This document shows, piece by piece, positions 47,351 through 58,589 of a DNA stretch of 64,000 nucleotides. Below the pieces are notes generated by a model. It saw only the letters and a list, made by a program, of their open reading frames with translations. It was not told where the DNA came from and did not search any database. Both the position numbers and the translations under genes were made by a program. The number at the start of each line of letters is the position of its first letter. The first letter of the stretch is position 1. The stretch comes from Nageia nagi (lineage: Eukaryota; Pinophyta): assembly GCA_050084985.1 (NCBI GenBank), contig JBITNC010000002.1:6138001-6202000 (forward strand). Direction: 5' to 3'.

Positions 47351-47433
47351 CAAAATTTTGTTATAAAATAAAATTTTGTTGCAAATGAAATTTCATTTCA
47401 TAACAAAATTTTGTTTCATAATGAAATTTCATT
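47319..47433. repeat. Cluster of alternating palindromes
   Basis: Five inverted repeats within 115 bases: 47,319-47,341 (10-base arms, 3-base loop, AAATTTCATT/AATGAAATTT), 47,349-47,362 (AACAAAATTTTGTT), 47,383-47,398 (AAATGAAATTTCATTT), 47,402-47,415 (AACAAAATTTTGTT again) and 47,420-47,433 (AATGAAATTTCATT). Two palindrome types alternate. The cluster overlaps the 5' edge of the unknown minus-strand ORF. Confidence 0.95.
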
Positions 47434-49389
47434 ATTTGAATTTAGGTTCAGCCTTAGGCTTGGAAAAGGCTTGGTGGGCCAAGTGTTAACCTTGGACCTG
47501 CAACTTCTTAGTCATGGTAATGGCAAGGAAAAATACAGACTTCTAACAGATGTTTGATCTAGTTTTTTGAGGAGTTTTTTCACAAAATTAAAACCCATTT
47601 TTTCAAATCAAATATTCTAGATTATAAATATGTAAGTTTTTGACAATTTGATTATATTTCCTATTTATAAAGTAATTTTTAATGAAATTGGTCCTTAAAA
47701 TTGAAAAATTAGGTTCTATTAATTTTTTAATAACTTTTTTTTTGGGAATTAAGAAAAAATATATATTCAACAATCTATAGATAATTCTCTATTAAATTTT
47801 AAAAAATTGAAAAAATAATAAGTTTAGGTCAAATTATGTGTCGTAGATTGGTACTTTTTGAAATAATAATTAAGACCAGTAAAAAATTAATAATAAAAAT
47901 ATTCATGAAAAAATTTGAAAAAATATCATGCATAATATTCAATGTATTAGGTATCTTTTCCTAAAAGGATTTAAAAAAATATTATATTTTAGGTCAAAAT
48001 ATGCTTATCGTAGAAGAGCAAGGTATACTCATAAAATGGTACATTTTAAACAATATATTTTAGAAGTGACTATGATAAATAAATTTCTATAAAATGGGTA
48101 TTGGAATAAATTGTATATTTGAAAACTACACTCCAAGCACTACATTTTTATCGTAGTGATGTTTTTCAAGATTCTATCTCTAGGGGTATTAAAAGTTGAG
48201 ATCAATTATGATGAAACCTAAAAATGAAGGAAAACACATCCACTTTTTGGCCATTTTGTGGATCCATATTTTTGCACTTACCCAATCCATAGTATATCAT
48301 TAGATTTTATTGAAATATTATCTATAAAGTAATTTACTTCTTCTAGATACCCAACACAACCAAGAAGGTAAACAATACATATAGAGTGTTTCATTGTGGT
48401 TGTAATACAATAATAATAATTCATAAATTTAAAGTATTAATAGCATACTCTTTCATGAGATATGCATGGCTACTTGTAGATGATACACTAACAAATATAA
48501 CATTGATGGCTTTGTTTCTACAACCATTCCTTACTATGGCTATGAATCTTGTTATGGTTTGAATAAATTCTTCTTTTTATTTTTCAACTAAATTATTCCT
48601 CCTTACTTAGGCTACAACTAATCAATTACATTTTTTTGAAAACACTTCATAGCCTCTAAACTTTCTCCAAACCATGATAATTTTGTGCATATATTATGAT
48701 TATTTCATTCCATAAGATTATCTCTTTATTGCATTTCCCTAAAAAGATTTTAATCTTCATAAATAAACCCATTTTGGGAATATTTTGTAATCATTGTAGT
48801 CCATAATGGTTATATCTCCCTTATTTTGTCAAATAACACCTTTTATATACACCCAAACTTAGCATACATGTCTATCATAACATTTGAAAACAACATTAGG
48901 GGTGTATTATATATATATATATAACAATTTTAAAGCACCAACTTAGAATATTTTATGATATGTTATAACTACCCGTAAATACCATAAGATAATAGTTAAT
49001 AATAATCCTAAAAGACCCTAATATGATTATTCAAATTGCAATAATTTAGGTGTTTTAGGGTATTTATTAACTATAATAATAGATCTTAAGAGGGAATAAT
49101 TCTCTTAGGGTATTTTATGATGGTTTAATACTAACCTCATAGGGATAATGAAGATAAATTTTTTGTGATATTTTTTATTCACTATTTTTTAATAGCTAGA
49201 CAATAAATAGTAATGATGGTGGCTTCTTTTTCTACTTAAGAAGGTTGGGGTGTACACCATGTAGATGTAAAATGTTCCCTCTTAAAGAGGTAATTGGATG
49301 GGAAGGTTTTTGTACAACAAACTTAAGATTTTGAGATCAAAGTGAAAGAAAATCATGTCTAAAAAATAAAGAAGGTTTTGTAGGGCCTT
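47434..49389. other. AT-rich sequence, one TA microsatellite
   Basis: No gene seen. A short (TA)n run occurs at about 48,907-48,923. 47,560-48,250 is strongly A/T-biased with many A runs. Confidence 0.5.
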
Positions 49390-50510
49390 TAAAAAGCACC
49401 AAGGGTTTGGGATACCCATGTTAATAGATACTTTCAACAAAGTAGCTTCAAGAGAAGGAAATTTGAACCTACTCTATGCTTCAAGATACAAGGTGAGGAT
49501 AATATACTTGTATATTTATATGTTTATGACTTTATCTATATGGGTAGTAGTTTCAATATGAAAGATTATTTAAGGATACTATGATGAGTGAGTTTGAGAT
49601 GAAATATTTGGGTTTGATGCACTATTTAATTAGGATTGAGTTGCATCAAAATAAGGATAAAAATTTTATTTGCCAATATAAATATGCAAAGAATATGTCA
49701 AAAATGTATAGGATATATGGTTACAAACCAATCCCTACTTCTATTACATATGGTGAGTTTTTATGCAAACAAGATGGAGTTGAGAAAGTTAATGTTACCA
49801 ATTATAGGATGATTATTATGAGTTTGATGTTTCTTACAAATACTAGATCAAATATTGCACATGTTATCTCACTTGTTTCTATGTATATGAGTGAATAATA
49901 TCTCTTACATTCGAAGGTTGTAAAAAATATTTCAAGGAATTTAAAAAGCATTATTAACATTGACATTCATTATATTCCTACTAAAGAGATGAAGTTAGTT
50001 ATATTTAGTAACTCAGATTAGGGTAACAACTTATATGATCAAAAGTTCGTATCTAGTAATTATATTTATCTTATATATATGTTGATTACTTGGATATAAA
50101 AAAAGTAAAGATCAATGGTACCCTCTTCAATCAAGGTTGAGAATATTGCTCTTACTTCATCTAGTGCATAAGCCTTATAGCTCATAAAAGTGTTGGAAGA
50201 GATACGTGAAAATATATAATTCATACCACTATTTTTTTATGACAATTTTAGTGTCATACAATTAACAAGAAATCATATTCATCATAGCAAGTCTAAATAT
50301 TTGGACATGAAGTATCATTTATGTTGAAACCTAAAAGTGGTCCCCTTAATAAAATCCCACTTAAGTGCAACTTACATACATATTTTAATAACATTTAAAC
50401 ATATTTAATCATATTTTACCTTATTATCACATATTTCTTAGGTTGTGTTCTTATATTTTATGTTAGGTACATTGGGATGGATATTACCTTCACATAAGGG
50501 GTAAAATGTT
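49390..50510 (+). pseudogene. Copia RT/RNase H fragment with polypurine tract, plus strand
   Basis: Readable: a degraded active-site region YLYIYMFMTLSIW (Y.DD lost), MSEFEMKYLGLMHYLIRIE in the frame of 49,581-49,898, QYKYAKNMSKMYRIY, VTNYRMIIMSLMFLTNTR and ISLVSMYMSE, then RNase H pieces LVIFSNSD and TRNHIHHSKSKYLDMKYH (near 50,265-50,320). ATAAGGGGTAAAA at about 50,494-50,506 looks like a polypurine tract and TGTTGAATTATGC from 50,507 like an LTR start. The upstream domains are absent, so this is a 5'-truncated copy. Confidence 0.65.
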
Positions 50511-50734
50511 GAATTATGCTTTATATAAATATAAGTATCTCTAATTTGGAGAAAGCATGTCAAGATTACATCTCGATAGCTAATACCATACTCTTGGGTT
50601 TTTCTAAATATTACCTATTGAGATTGGAATCTTGTTACCACTCAAGTGAATATCTATTACCCACATCCATGATCATATGTTCAGTTCAAATTATCATAAT
50701 CTCTACTATCACTAATCCTTGTTGGAGAACCTCA
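50507..50734 (+). repeat. Putative LTR start of the plus-strand copia fragment
   Basis: It begins TGTTG after a purine tract and soon shows TTTATATAAATATAAG (TATA-like). The end is not identifiable; the minus-strand copia E begins near 50,735, so this LTR may be cut short. Confidence 0.35.
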
Positions 50735-51480
50735 TTATTTAGGATTGTTAGCACTCTTTGATAAGAGAAACTTCTTGTTTACCTCATCATAAAGCTTGTA
50801 TCCCTTGGTAGTGTCTGAATAGCCCAAGAAAATACATTTTCGACTCCTTGCTTCGTTGTTCCTTAGGTATGAGCGCATAACAGGTGGAACCAAAGATCCT
50901 AAGATGACGGACAGAAGGAATATGACCAAACCACATTTCAAATAGAGTCTTATCTTTGAGAGCATGAGAAGGAGATCTGTTTCTCAAATTAACAGCACAA
51001 TTGAACTGCATCACCCCAAAACATAACTTTGACATTCTTGAAGAATATCATTGCATGGGCCATATTCAATAGAGTTCTGTTCAATCTTTCAGCAACCCCA
51101 TTTTGTTGTGGGTTATAGGGAACAATAGTCTGATGTTTAATCCCATGTTGGTGTAAGTAAGATTTGAAGTCATTTGAAGTATATTCCCCCCCATTATTTG
51201 AACGAAGGATACCTATACGAGTATGAGCTTCATTTTCTATACTGACATGAAAGTCTTTGAATTTAGAAAAAGCTTCAGACTTATGTTTTAAGAAATAAAC
51301 CCAAGACATCCTAGAATAATCATCAATGAATGTCATAATATATCTATTTCCAGCTGCAGAAGGAACAGAAAATGGACCACACAAATCGGAATGGACTAGT
51401 TCAAGTTTTCTACTGGCTCTCCATTGGGAATTTAAAATGGTTGCTTGTGGTGCTTCCCTAAGATACAAGCTTCACAAGGG
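50735..51480 (-). pseudogene. Integrase of copia element E
   Basis: The frame of 50,989-51,468 has ELVHSDLCGPF (first D), TFIDDYSRMSWVYFL, RSNNGGEYTS where the second catalytic D has become N, and PQQNGVAERLNRTL with E intact. A frameshift near 51,000 leads into 50,787-51,035 (NLRNRSPSHALKDKTLFEMW, RHLRIFGSTCYALIP) and then 50,735-50,965 (FLGYSDTTKGYKLYDE), the GKGY-type C-terminal segment. Coding sequence ends abruptly at 50,735, with RT absent. Confidence 0.78.
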
Positions 51481-51518
51481 GAAATGTTCCTAGGTATTGT
51501 AGGCAAACCACTAAAACC

Positions 51519-52658
51519 TCATTTCTTTAAAAGATGAAGGTCATCAAAATTAAGGTGCCCAAATCTAGCATGCCACAAAAGACTTGAGGGAAGTGTACCT
51601 TTTTCTTGATGTGTAAGGAATGCAAATTCCTTCGATCGAATAGAAGCACCATCAATATCTTCATTCAATTCTTCAAGAAAATATCTCCTGAAAGTCATAT
51701 GACATGTTGCTCCCATATCAAGCAACCATGCATCTTCCCATGATGCATATGAAGTATTCATTAGGTCACTAAGACCAATGTTACATTCAGTTGTAACAAA
51801 ATGAGCGGATGTAGAGTTCTTACTTTGATCACCTTGTTGCTCTTTCTTTTCAAGAATTTTCTCCCATGGAATGCGACATGTGGCAGCTTCATGGCCTTTT
51901 CTATCACATTGAGTGCAATATAAATTTGACTTCTCCCTTTTATCTCCACGACCTCCTTGATTTCTACCTCCTTTGCCTCGTAAATTTTTTCGACCACGAC
52001 CTCTATTGCTACTATCTGCATAAGAAGCATCATTCTTCTCTAACTGAGCATTGTAAACAATATCTGAAGCATCATTGGTCTTCTTGCCAAAAGCTTTTTC
52101 ACGCTCTACAATCTTTTCTGACAAAGTTTTGAAGGTGAGGGTGGCTAATTGTCCACTCGCTTGAAGTGATTCAAGATAAGTTGAATATGTGGGATAGAGA
52201 GCTTTGATCAAGGCTGCAAGAGAAATATCAATTTCAACACCTGTAACCTTGATATCATACATTATTGCACTGATTTCTGAAATAAGTGCTATGGGATCAT
52301 TGTTCTGCAACTGCAAATTGAAGAGCTTTAACTGAAGTTGGATTAGTTCCAACGCTGAATGAGAGTCATACAACTCTTTTAACTTTTCCAGTGCACTCCA
52401 AGCATTGTCAATTGAAGTAATATGTCGATTGACTTCTTCAAATATAGAAGCTGCTATTAGAGCATACGCTTTGCAATTCTTCATGTTCCAAACCACGAGC
52501 TCTTTGTCATCAGTTGGTTTGATGGGTTTGGTTTTGCCATCGCATATACCTTCCCAAAAATCATTGAAGATGAGCGTATTTTTTATCTTCCTATACCATT
52601 CTGACCAATTGTTTTGACCAGTCAAAACAACCCCAATAATGCTTACTAAGGAATGCAT
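51519..52658 (-). pseudogene. gag-protease of copia element E (uninterrupted 379 codons)
   Basis: Residues 1-190 are copia gag (GQNNWSEWYRKIKNTLIFND near the start; W..L...Y and the following helices). Residues 215-243 are an arginine/glycine-rich linker, and residues 248-261 hold an intact zinc knuckle CTQCDRKGHEAATC. Residues 311-321 are the protease active site WLLDMGATCHM, with M where S or T normally stands (D-M-G), probably inactive. Residues about 332-344 join the protease start to what should lie over a hundred residues later, so most of the protease has been deleted in frame. The rest (LLWHARFGHLN) is the pre-integrase H domain. Confidence 0.8.
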
Positions 52659-52781
52659 TTTGTAAGATGAAAAGTTACAAAATCACAAAAGAAGTAGATA
52701 ATTTACTATATTTGAAATACAAACAATCTTTGCTCAAACAAGGCAAAATGGAGCAAGATTATGTCAAATATAGAAATCTAC

Positions 52782-53060
52782 AAGTCTAAATCGATCCACA
52801 TGCGATCAATGCATTCACGAATTTGTTGCTCAACGACCATTGGTGGATGGATATAATCAGGATCAAAGTTATCTCTCTCTCTTTCTTCAACTGGTGCAGT
52901 TGAAGATACCCAGAATCCTGAATCTGACTCGGAGGCTGGAATATTGAGATTGGAACTTTGATCAACTGGTGCAACTGCTGGAGTATACTCGTCACTATCA
53001 CTGATGATGATAATCTCAGGTGGCTATGGTGCTGGTGTGTATTCCTTAATTGAATTTAAT
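52782..53060 (-). pseudogene. Second coding-like segment in the element E leader
   Basis: Minus-strand frame of about 80 codons ending at a TAG near 52,782: PPEIIIISDSDEYTPAVAPV, then SESDSGFWVSSTAPVEERE and PPMVVEQQIRECIDRMW. It is preceded by a TAG and by another EYTPAP. It is acidic, proline-rich and low in repeats. An AT-rich gap of about 150 bases (53,061-53,207) separates it from the 53,208-53,519 segment and could be an intron or decayed spacer. Function unknown. Confidence 0.4.
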
Positions 53061-53207
53061 ATTTAAAAATTCTTTAATAACACCTTATCACTCCAAAATA
53101 ACTTAAAAAATAAAGGCACTATTAAAAATATTTAAATTCCAATGATGATAATGTTTAAATCACCACCACAAGATAATAAATATTTTTCTTAAAATAATGT
53201 ACCTTGT

Positions 53208-53519
53208 TCAAATATTGTTAGAGTGCAAAGCAGGTAGTGGAAATAGCACACTATGCCACGAGCAGGTTAGAGGGAAGCCATCCTCGACTTCCATGATGAC
53301 ATCAAAGGGCACTTTTTCATTGTCCTCCAAATCCGGCGGAAACCCTAAGGCCTTCACAAACTCCCCTTTTTTTTCGTCCATGAGTATAATGACATTGTCG
53401 CCTGCGTCAAGGATCTACTGTGGGGACCACGCACCATTGACAACCATGGCCACGATTGCATCGTAGGTCATTGCTTTCAGCTTCTGGGTAGGACTGACGT
53501 GAACATCAGTTTCTCTCTT
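53208..53519 (-). pseudogene. Coding-like GC-rich segment in the element E leader, origin unknown
   Basis: 103 codons in one minus-strand frame with a single internal TAG at 53,415. Third positions are GC-rich, unlike the neighbouring elements. Readable: KLKAMTYDAIVAMVVNGAWS, ILDAGDNVIILMDEKKGEF, VKALGFPPDLEDNEKVPFDV and VIMEVEDGFPLTCSWH. I do not recognise the protein. It lies in sense orientation between the primer site and gag. A captured host-gene exon or a leader ORF of this copia family are the two readings. Confidence 0.45.
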
Positions 53520-54725
53520 CTAACTCCTCAACATGAGCTCTTCCCACGAGCTGGAGAGATGAAATGAAGGAGGCCACCACTCTATATGTTTGGAGTCCTC
53601 ATGTTGTGTAAACCAGGAGTCCATGTTCAGTGAACACCCACGAGTAATGAGTGTAGACCCCATGAACACGTTTAACAACTGAGTCACCACCCACAAACTG
53701 TGGAGTAGAGTCCACATCAAGCTAAGCCATGTAACGAGAGAGAAACCATGCGAGAAACGAACCACATGAGAAAACAAACCATGAACAAACACAATGGAGT
53801 GATGCGTAGATGACGATGTGTAGTAGGGATGCCGTGGTAGCAGGCTGGGTGCAGAAGTCCATGTTTCGGAAGGAGTGTAGCAAAAAAAAATGAATGCAGC
53901 ACTGGAGCTACGATGAATGGAGCCACGTCTAGCCAAACGTCTAGCAGAATGATCTCAGCAGAACCCCATTCCCTCAGATATTTCACCTCCTACTTGAGCC
54001 ACGTAATGGAGAAAGGATCACATTTTGAACCACGAACTGGAATCTGAGCTGCGTCTAGTCAGCCATAGAAGACTTCCAAAATGCAGTGAGAATGCCAACG
54101 TTACATCTGAAGTCTCACGCCCAATGAACAAATGCAAGATGCAGGAGGTCAACATAGCAACCATCGTGGGGAAAGCAGCCAGGAGCAGCAACAACAACAA
54201 CGTCAGATCCACGATGTTTAGCACCACAGGCTAGTCTGGAGATCAAGAGCCACGCTTGGAGAGAACCACGTTGAGCCACGAACTACTGCTGACTGAAACA
54301 AGCAAGGAGTGCTACGTGGGAAAATGCCTCAACAAGTTACGTTTGCAGTACCAAACAACCACGAACTGGAGTACCAAACGAATCTGAGCTGCATGAGTAA
54401 GATGGCCACTAAGCCACGAACTGCTGCTAACTGCTACGAAACGAGCAAGGAGTAGAGTCCACGTTTTAGAAGACCCACGTACTGCTGCACCACAGATGGC
54501 CATGAAGTACAATCCTTAAGACATGCACACAAGCTATTGGAGGGGGTTTTATCAGTCTCCAAGGAGAACAGCAACCACCATAGAACCAGAATAGTCAAGC
54601 AACGATGTCCAGCAATCAACAACTCAAACTAATACACATGCATGCAGGTATTCATCACGATTTTTGCTGGAACAAATCACAGCAAACTATAGTGATGAAT
54701 TTGCATGGAGTTTCCCAAATTCCTT
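53520..54725 (-). other. GC-rich leader of element E with dispersed CCACG words
   Basis: Base composition is clearly richer in G+C than the surroundings. On the plus strand, (A/G)CCACGAACT(G/A) recurs at about 54,031, 54,273, 54,358 and 54,413, and GAGCAAGGAGT- or AAGCAAGGAGT-like words follow two of them; AATCTGAGCTGC(G/A)T occurs at 54,042 and 54,379. The minus strand has open frames of up to 138 codons, but their composition looks repeat-derived and no family is visible. Confidence 0.6.
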
Positions 54726-54737
54726 GCTCTGATACCA
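54726..54737 (-). other. Primer-binding site (initiator tRNA-Met) of element E
   Basis: Minus-strand TGGTATCAGAGC is a perfect complement to the 3' end of plant initiator tRNA-Met, the usual copia primer. Confidence 0.95.
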
Positions 54738-54738
54738 A

Positions 54739-54987
54739 TGCAGGAATGGATCATAAAACTCCATGATCTATTTACTCTAGAATGATTTACAATATATAGA
54801 CCACAAAAGTGGTTAACTAACAAACTCCTAAAATGGTGCAACTAAGTGTACACCTCATCCTAACTAACTTACCAGCCTAAGCACTAAGCTAGAATTTCTC
54901 TAACTAACTTCAAATGACACTTGTCATTGACACATGTCTAATTTCTAAATATTTACAAATACCATAATAAGATTATGGTTTTTAACA
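54739..54987 (-). repeat. 5' LTR of copia element E (249 bp)
   Basis: On the minus strand it starts TGTTAAAAACCATAATC and ends CATTCCTGCA, followed after one base by the primer site. TG...CA ends and the short length are normal for copia. The first bases right of the LTR (ATAAT) would be one copy of the target duplication; its partner is lost with the 3' end. Confidence 0.8.
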
Positions 54988-55019
54988 ATAATTTCCTATG
55001 AGTTTAACTAGAGAAGCCC

Positions 55020-55720
55020 AAAAGTAGTTTCATAGCTTGAAACAAAGTTCTATAACATCTTATTAGCAATTGAAGGATCAATTCAAAGCTCACTTTAGGT
55101 GCAATGTGAAGAAACTAGTTGATTTGATAGGGTTGATCCATTGCAAGCAATGAAAAATAGAAAGGTTGGATGAATTCATTCCAAGATTCATCAAGTTTTG
55201 GAGTTCCATTGAATAATAAGTGGAATAAAGCTTCATTGCAAAGGTATTTCTTGAAAAAATTCATCTTGTTCTTGGTGGAAAAGGGCTTGAGCATGTTAAT
55301 GGGTCATTTATGCATATGGTTCATTTGCTCATTGTGAAAGAAGAGTTCTTAATAAAGTATAATTTACTTAAGTATACATCATCCTCCTCCAACAAAGATA
55401 ATGGTAGGAAGCCATATAACAAAAAGAACAATAATTCAATCAATGTTGTTGAACCAACCCACCAAGATAAACATTAGGATAGAAGACCAACCAAAGATAT
55501 GTATTCATTACCCATAAACCCTAACCAACTGTTTGAGGATTATTTAGAAAATGGTTTAATGAAATGAATTCAAGGAAAGGATTATGGACACAATAATGAG
55601 AAACCTAGTTGGTATAGGGATAATCAATTTTGCAAGTATCATCAAATCAAAGGGCATAATACAACAAGATGCTATTTTTTGAGAAAGAAATTAAAATACT
55701 TGTTGGATAGTGGTATAGTT
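55020..55720 (+). pseudogene. gag C-terminal remnant of element F
   Basis: Stop-broken frames lead to WYRDNQFCKYHQIKGHNTTR then CYFLRKKLKYLLDSG at about 55,608-55,715. This is the C..H....GH....C zinc-knuckle segment followed by a leucine-rich helix that closes Tat-type gag. Upstream pieces (WNKASLQRYFLKKFILFL near 55,212) are weaker. Confidence 0.55.
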
Positions 55721-55774
55721 TCATATGAAAATGATGTACTCAAAGTAAAAAATTAGGATTTACCTTTTGTTAAC

Positions 55775-56510
55775 ATGGTGAATATGATTATCTATGATGA
55801 TAATGGTGAATCTATTGAGTTTGATAATGAATTTAATGAAAAGGTAGATTTAGATATAAGTTCATATTTGGAACAAACATGCAATGCAGCCACAAGGTCA
55901 AAGAAATATATTACTAACCTATTTTTCACTTCAAAAGAGGTACCTTATATGTATTCTCTTAAGCAAAAGAAGAAAGACAAATGCAAAAATAATATATTAC
56001 TTAAACTATTTGATACATTTGAAGAGCATATGCTAGCATTGTTTGAGCTTTTTAGTGGCATTGATGTTGATACAAATATTTTTAATAGTTCATTGGTAGG
56101 AATGATTGGTTGTTTCAAGAATGCTATCACATTTACTAAAGATGAAATTCCTATTGATGATATCATTGATAAATGCTTTCCAATCCATATATGTGTAAAG
56201 ATACTAGGAAAAATAGTTAAGAATGCATTTGTAGATGATGATGTAGGTTTGAACATTTGCTCCATTAATTTTATCAAAAAAAATGCAGACAAGTTGATGC
56301 CAAAATTTATACGAAAGAAATACAAGATTACAAGTTATGAAAATGATAGTAAAACAAGTGCTAGACATATCAAACTACTTATTCAATTGGGACCAAATAT
56401 AGTGGAAGTTATGACCTATGTGTTAGACAAGAATCTTCCTTATGATCCTCCTTGGGAGACTATGGATACGTCCTATGAGATATGTACCATATACATTACA
56501 TAAATTGATT
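55775..56510 (+). pseudogene. Protease region of element F
   Basis: 242 open codons. Near residues 113-125 the block KNAITFTKDEIPIDD precedes FPIHICVKILGKIVKNAFVD, and the active-site position reads VDDDVGLNICSINFIKK, where D-(S/T/N)-G-(S/A) is expected. The fold pattern matches Tat-type proteases, with the catalytic triad altered. The long N-terminal part (residues 1-110) is acidic and belongs to the gag-protease linker. Uninterrupted length is notable for a decayed element. Confidence 0.55.
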
Positions 56511-57649
56511 AAATTTAACCATGATGGATAGGGATATATAGTGGAAGTAGTGGATGAAAATTCAAACATGATTGCACAAGTTCGGAACACCATAGTCCCA
56601 TACCAAAATATTGAAATACATGAGGGAAATGATGAAGAAAGTGAGGAAGATGAAGAGGACAATGATACTATGTAGTTGTACAAAGAAACAAGTGTTAGCA
56701 CATATGCCTTTAGCCATAACATTATCAAACAGGATATCAATCAACTATGTAAACATTAAAAAATCAAGATGAATAGCATCTACATCATCATCAGCACTTG
56801 TTCTCATCTCATTGCCTATGCTTACCTCATTATTACAAATGCAATTAGGATTAGTCAAAATTAGAATTTGATGTTGTCCAAATTGCATTATACAATACTG
56901 ACATCTCATAATCAGAGTCAAAATTAGATATAAATAATAATAAAGTGGTAACATTTGTAAAAGTCAAGAAAACTAGACAAATGAGATGTCATGCACCCTT
57001 GATATCATAGTACATGGAATCCAAAAGGTACAAAAGTAAAGGCCTTGGTAGAGATGAATAGGGAATTGAAGAATTTCTTGCAAAGATGTTTGAGTTAAAC
57101 AAAGGCAAGAATGGCTTAAGTACAAAGAAGGTGAATAAAAAAAAATTAATCTCCTACAAAAATGATGAACAGTTTGAAATAGAATCAAAGTTATAGTTAA
57201 TAAATATGGTCAAGATATCATTAGAAATCAAGGGCAAATCTTCTAGGAAGACTAGATCTTGTGCTAGCTCTAATGTCCATGCTAACCCTAGTGCCTACAT
57301 TGACAAAATAGATCATGATTCCTCTTACCCTATGCTTGACAAGATATTTTCTAGGTCTACTCATGTGTTCAAAATGGATGATGCACTCCTAAATGCACTG
57401 GGGGCATGATCATAGTTCAAATCATTATATCCCAAGAGATAAGGAAAGATTTCTTATCATCTTGATGCTTATTTAGAGAGGAGGTGGAGGACATAACAAG
57501 TTTTCCCTGCTACACTAGCTTACCTTCTTCTTTCATTCAATAGAGTAGGCTAGGTAGCTAGGGTTATGTGTGTATGATATTCTTACTCCCATGTCATAGC
57601 AAGATTACAAGTATTACCTAATCTATCTCAACCTGGTAATGAGATACCA
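56511..57649 (+). other. Linker region of element F between protease and RT
   Basis: Protein-like but unassigned pieces: VEVVDENSNMIAQVRNTIVP near 56,540, a very acidic run (EESEEDEEDND near 56,640), and the open frame 57,206-57,409 (MVKISLEIKGKSSRKTRS...). Linkers of this sort lie between protease and RT in long Tat elements. No domain is recognised. Confidence 0.45.
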
Positions 57650-58570
57650 ACATTGAATGAGCCTCCTGTGGAGATCAACATTGGCACAAAAGAAGTGCCA
57701 AAGATTATTGAGATTAGAAGAAGAATCATAGGGTATGATAAGAAAATATATCATCAATTCTTGACAAAGTTTAAGGACATGTTTTCTTTGGAATACAATG
57801 ACATGATAGGTCTAGATCCAATCTTTGTGACTCACAATTTGATGGTACGATATGGTATAAAACATGTATAGAAGAAAAGAATACCAATGAATCTAAAGCA
57901 ATCCTTACTAGTCAAAAAGGAGATTGACAAATACCACAAAATGAGATTCATTGAGCCCATTGACTATTCACCTTGGTTAGCCAACATAGTTCTAGCTTTG
58001 AAGCCAAATGGAGAAATTAGATGTTGTATAGAATTTAGGGATTTTAATAAGGCTTAATCAAAGGACAAATTCCCATTTCTACACATTGACATAATTATGG
58101 ACTCTACAATAGGACACAACATATTATCATTCATGGATAGTTTCTTAGGATACAATGAAATTAGAATCAACAAAAAGGATTAGCATAAGACAACCTTCAC
58201 CATACCTTAGGGGATATTTTGATAAGTAGTCATGCCCTTCAATCTCAAAAATGTAGGGGCAACATATCAAAGAGCAATGGTAACTATGTTTCATGATTTT
58301 ATTCATAAATTAATTGAAGTTTATGTTGATGATATTCTTGCTAATTCAACTAAAAAGAAAAATCATTTAGAGGAATTGAGAGTCATTTATGAAAGGATGC
58401 AATAATTCAACCTAAAACTAAATCCTAAGAAGTGTGTCTTTGAGGTTTCTAGTGGCAAGTTGCTTTGTTATATTATATCAAGTAGAGGTATTGAGATAGA
58501 TCCTAGAAAGGTCAAAGCTATCATGGATATGCCTTCACCAAGAAATATTATACAACTTAGAAATCTTTAA
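57650..58570 (+). pseudogene. Reverse transcriptase of element F
   Basis: Blocks: MRFIEPIDYSPWLANIVLAL and GEIRCCIEFRDFNKA (57,940-58,055), LSFMDSFLGYNEIRI, PFNLKNVGATYQRAMVTMF, LIEVYVDDILANSTKK with YVDD intact (about 58,312-58,359), LKLNPKKCVFEVSSGKLL and IEIDPRKVKAIMDMPSPR. Stops in place of single residues (57,868, 58,055, 58,182 and others) break an otherwise well-preserved RT. Confidence 0.75.
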
Positions 58571-58589
58571 TGGAAAGTACAAGAAGTCA

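Larger units (their letters stand above)
50735..54987 (-). mobile_element. Copia element E with 5' LTR and primer site, 3' truncated
   Basis: Minus strand. 5' LTR 54,739-54,987, primer site 54,726-54,737, an unusually long leader (52,659-54,725), gag-protease 51,519-52,658, integrase 50,735-51,480. RT, RNase H and 3' LTR are missing: the element stops near 50,735 just after the integrase tail. Gag has one uninterrupted 379-codon frame, so this is the youngest-looking retroelement coding region in the window, yet protease and integrase each carry a damaged catalytic residue. Confidence 0.85.

Noticed and set aside
53197-53466. Plus-strand open frame of 89 codons
   Set aside because: It is the antisense shadow of the coding-like minus-strand segment at 53,208-53,519, whose codon composition is better.
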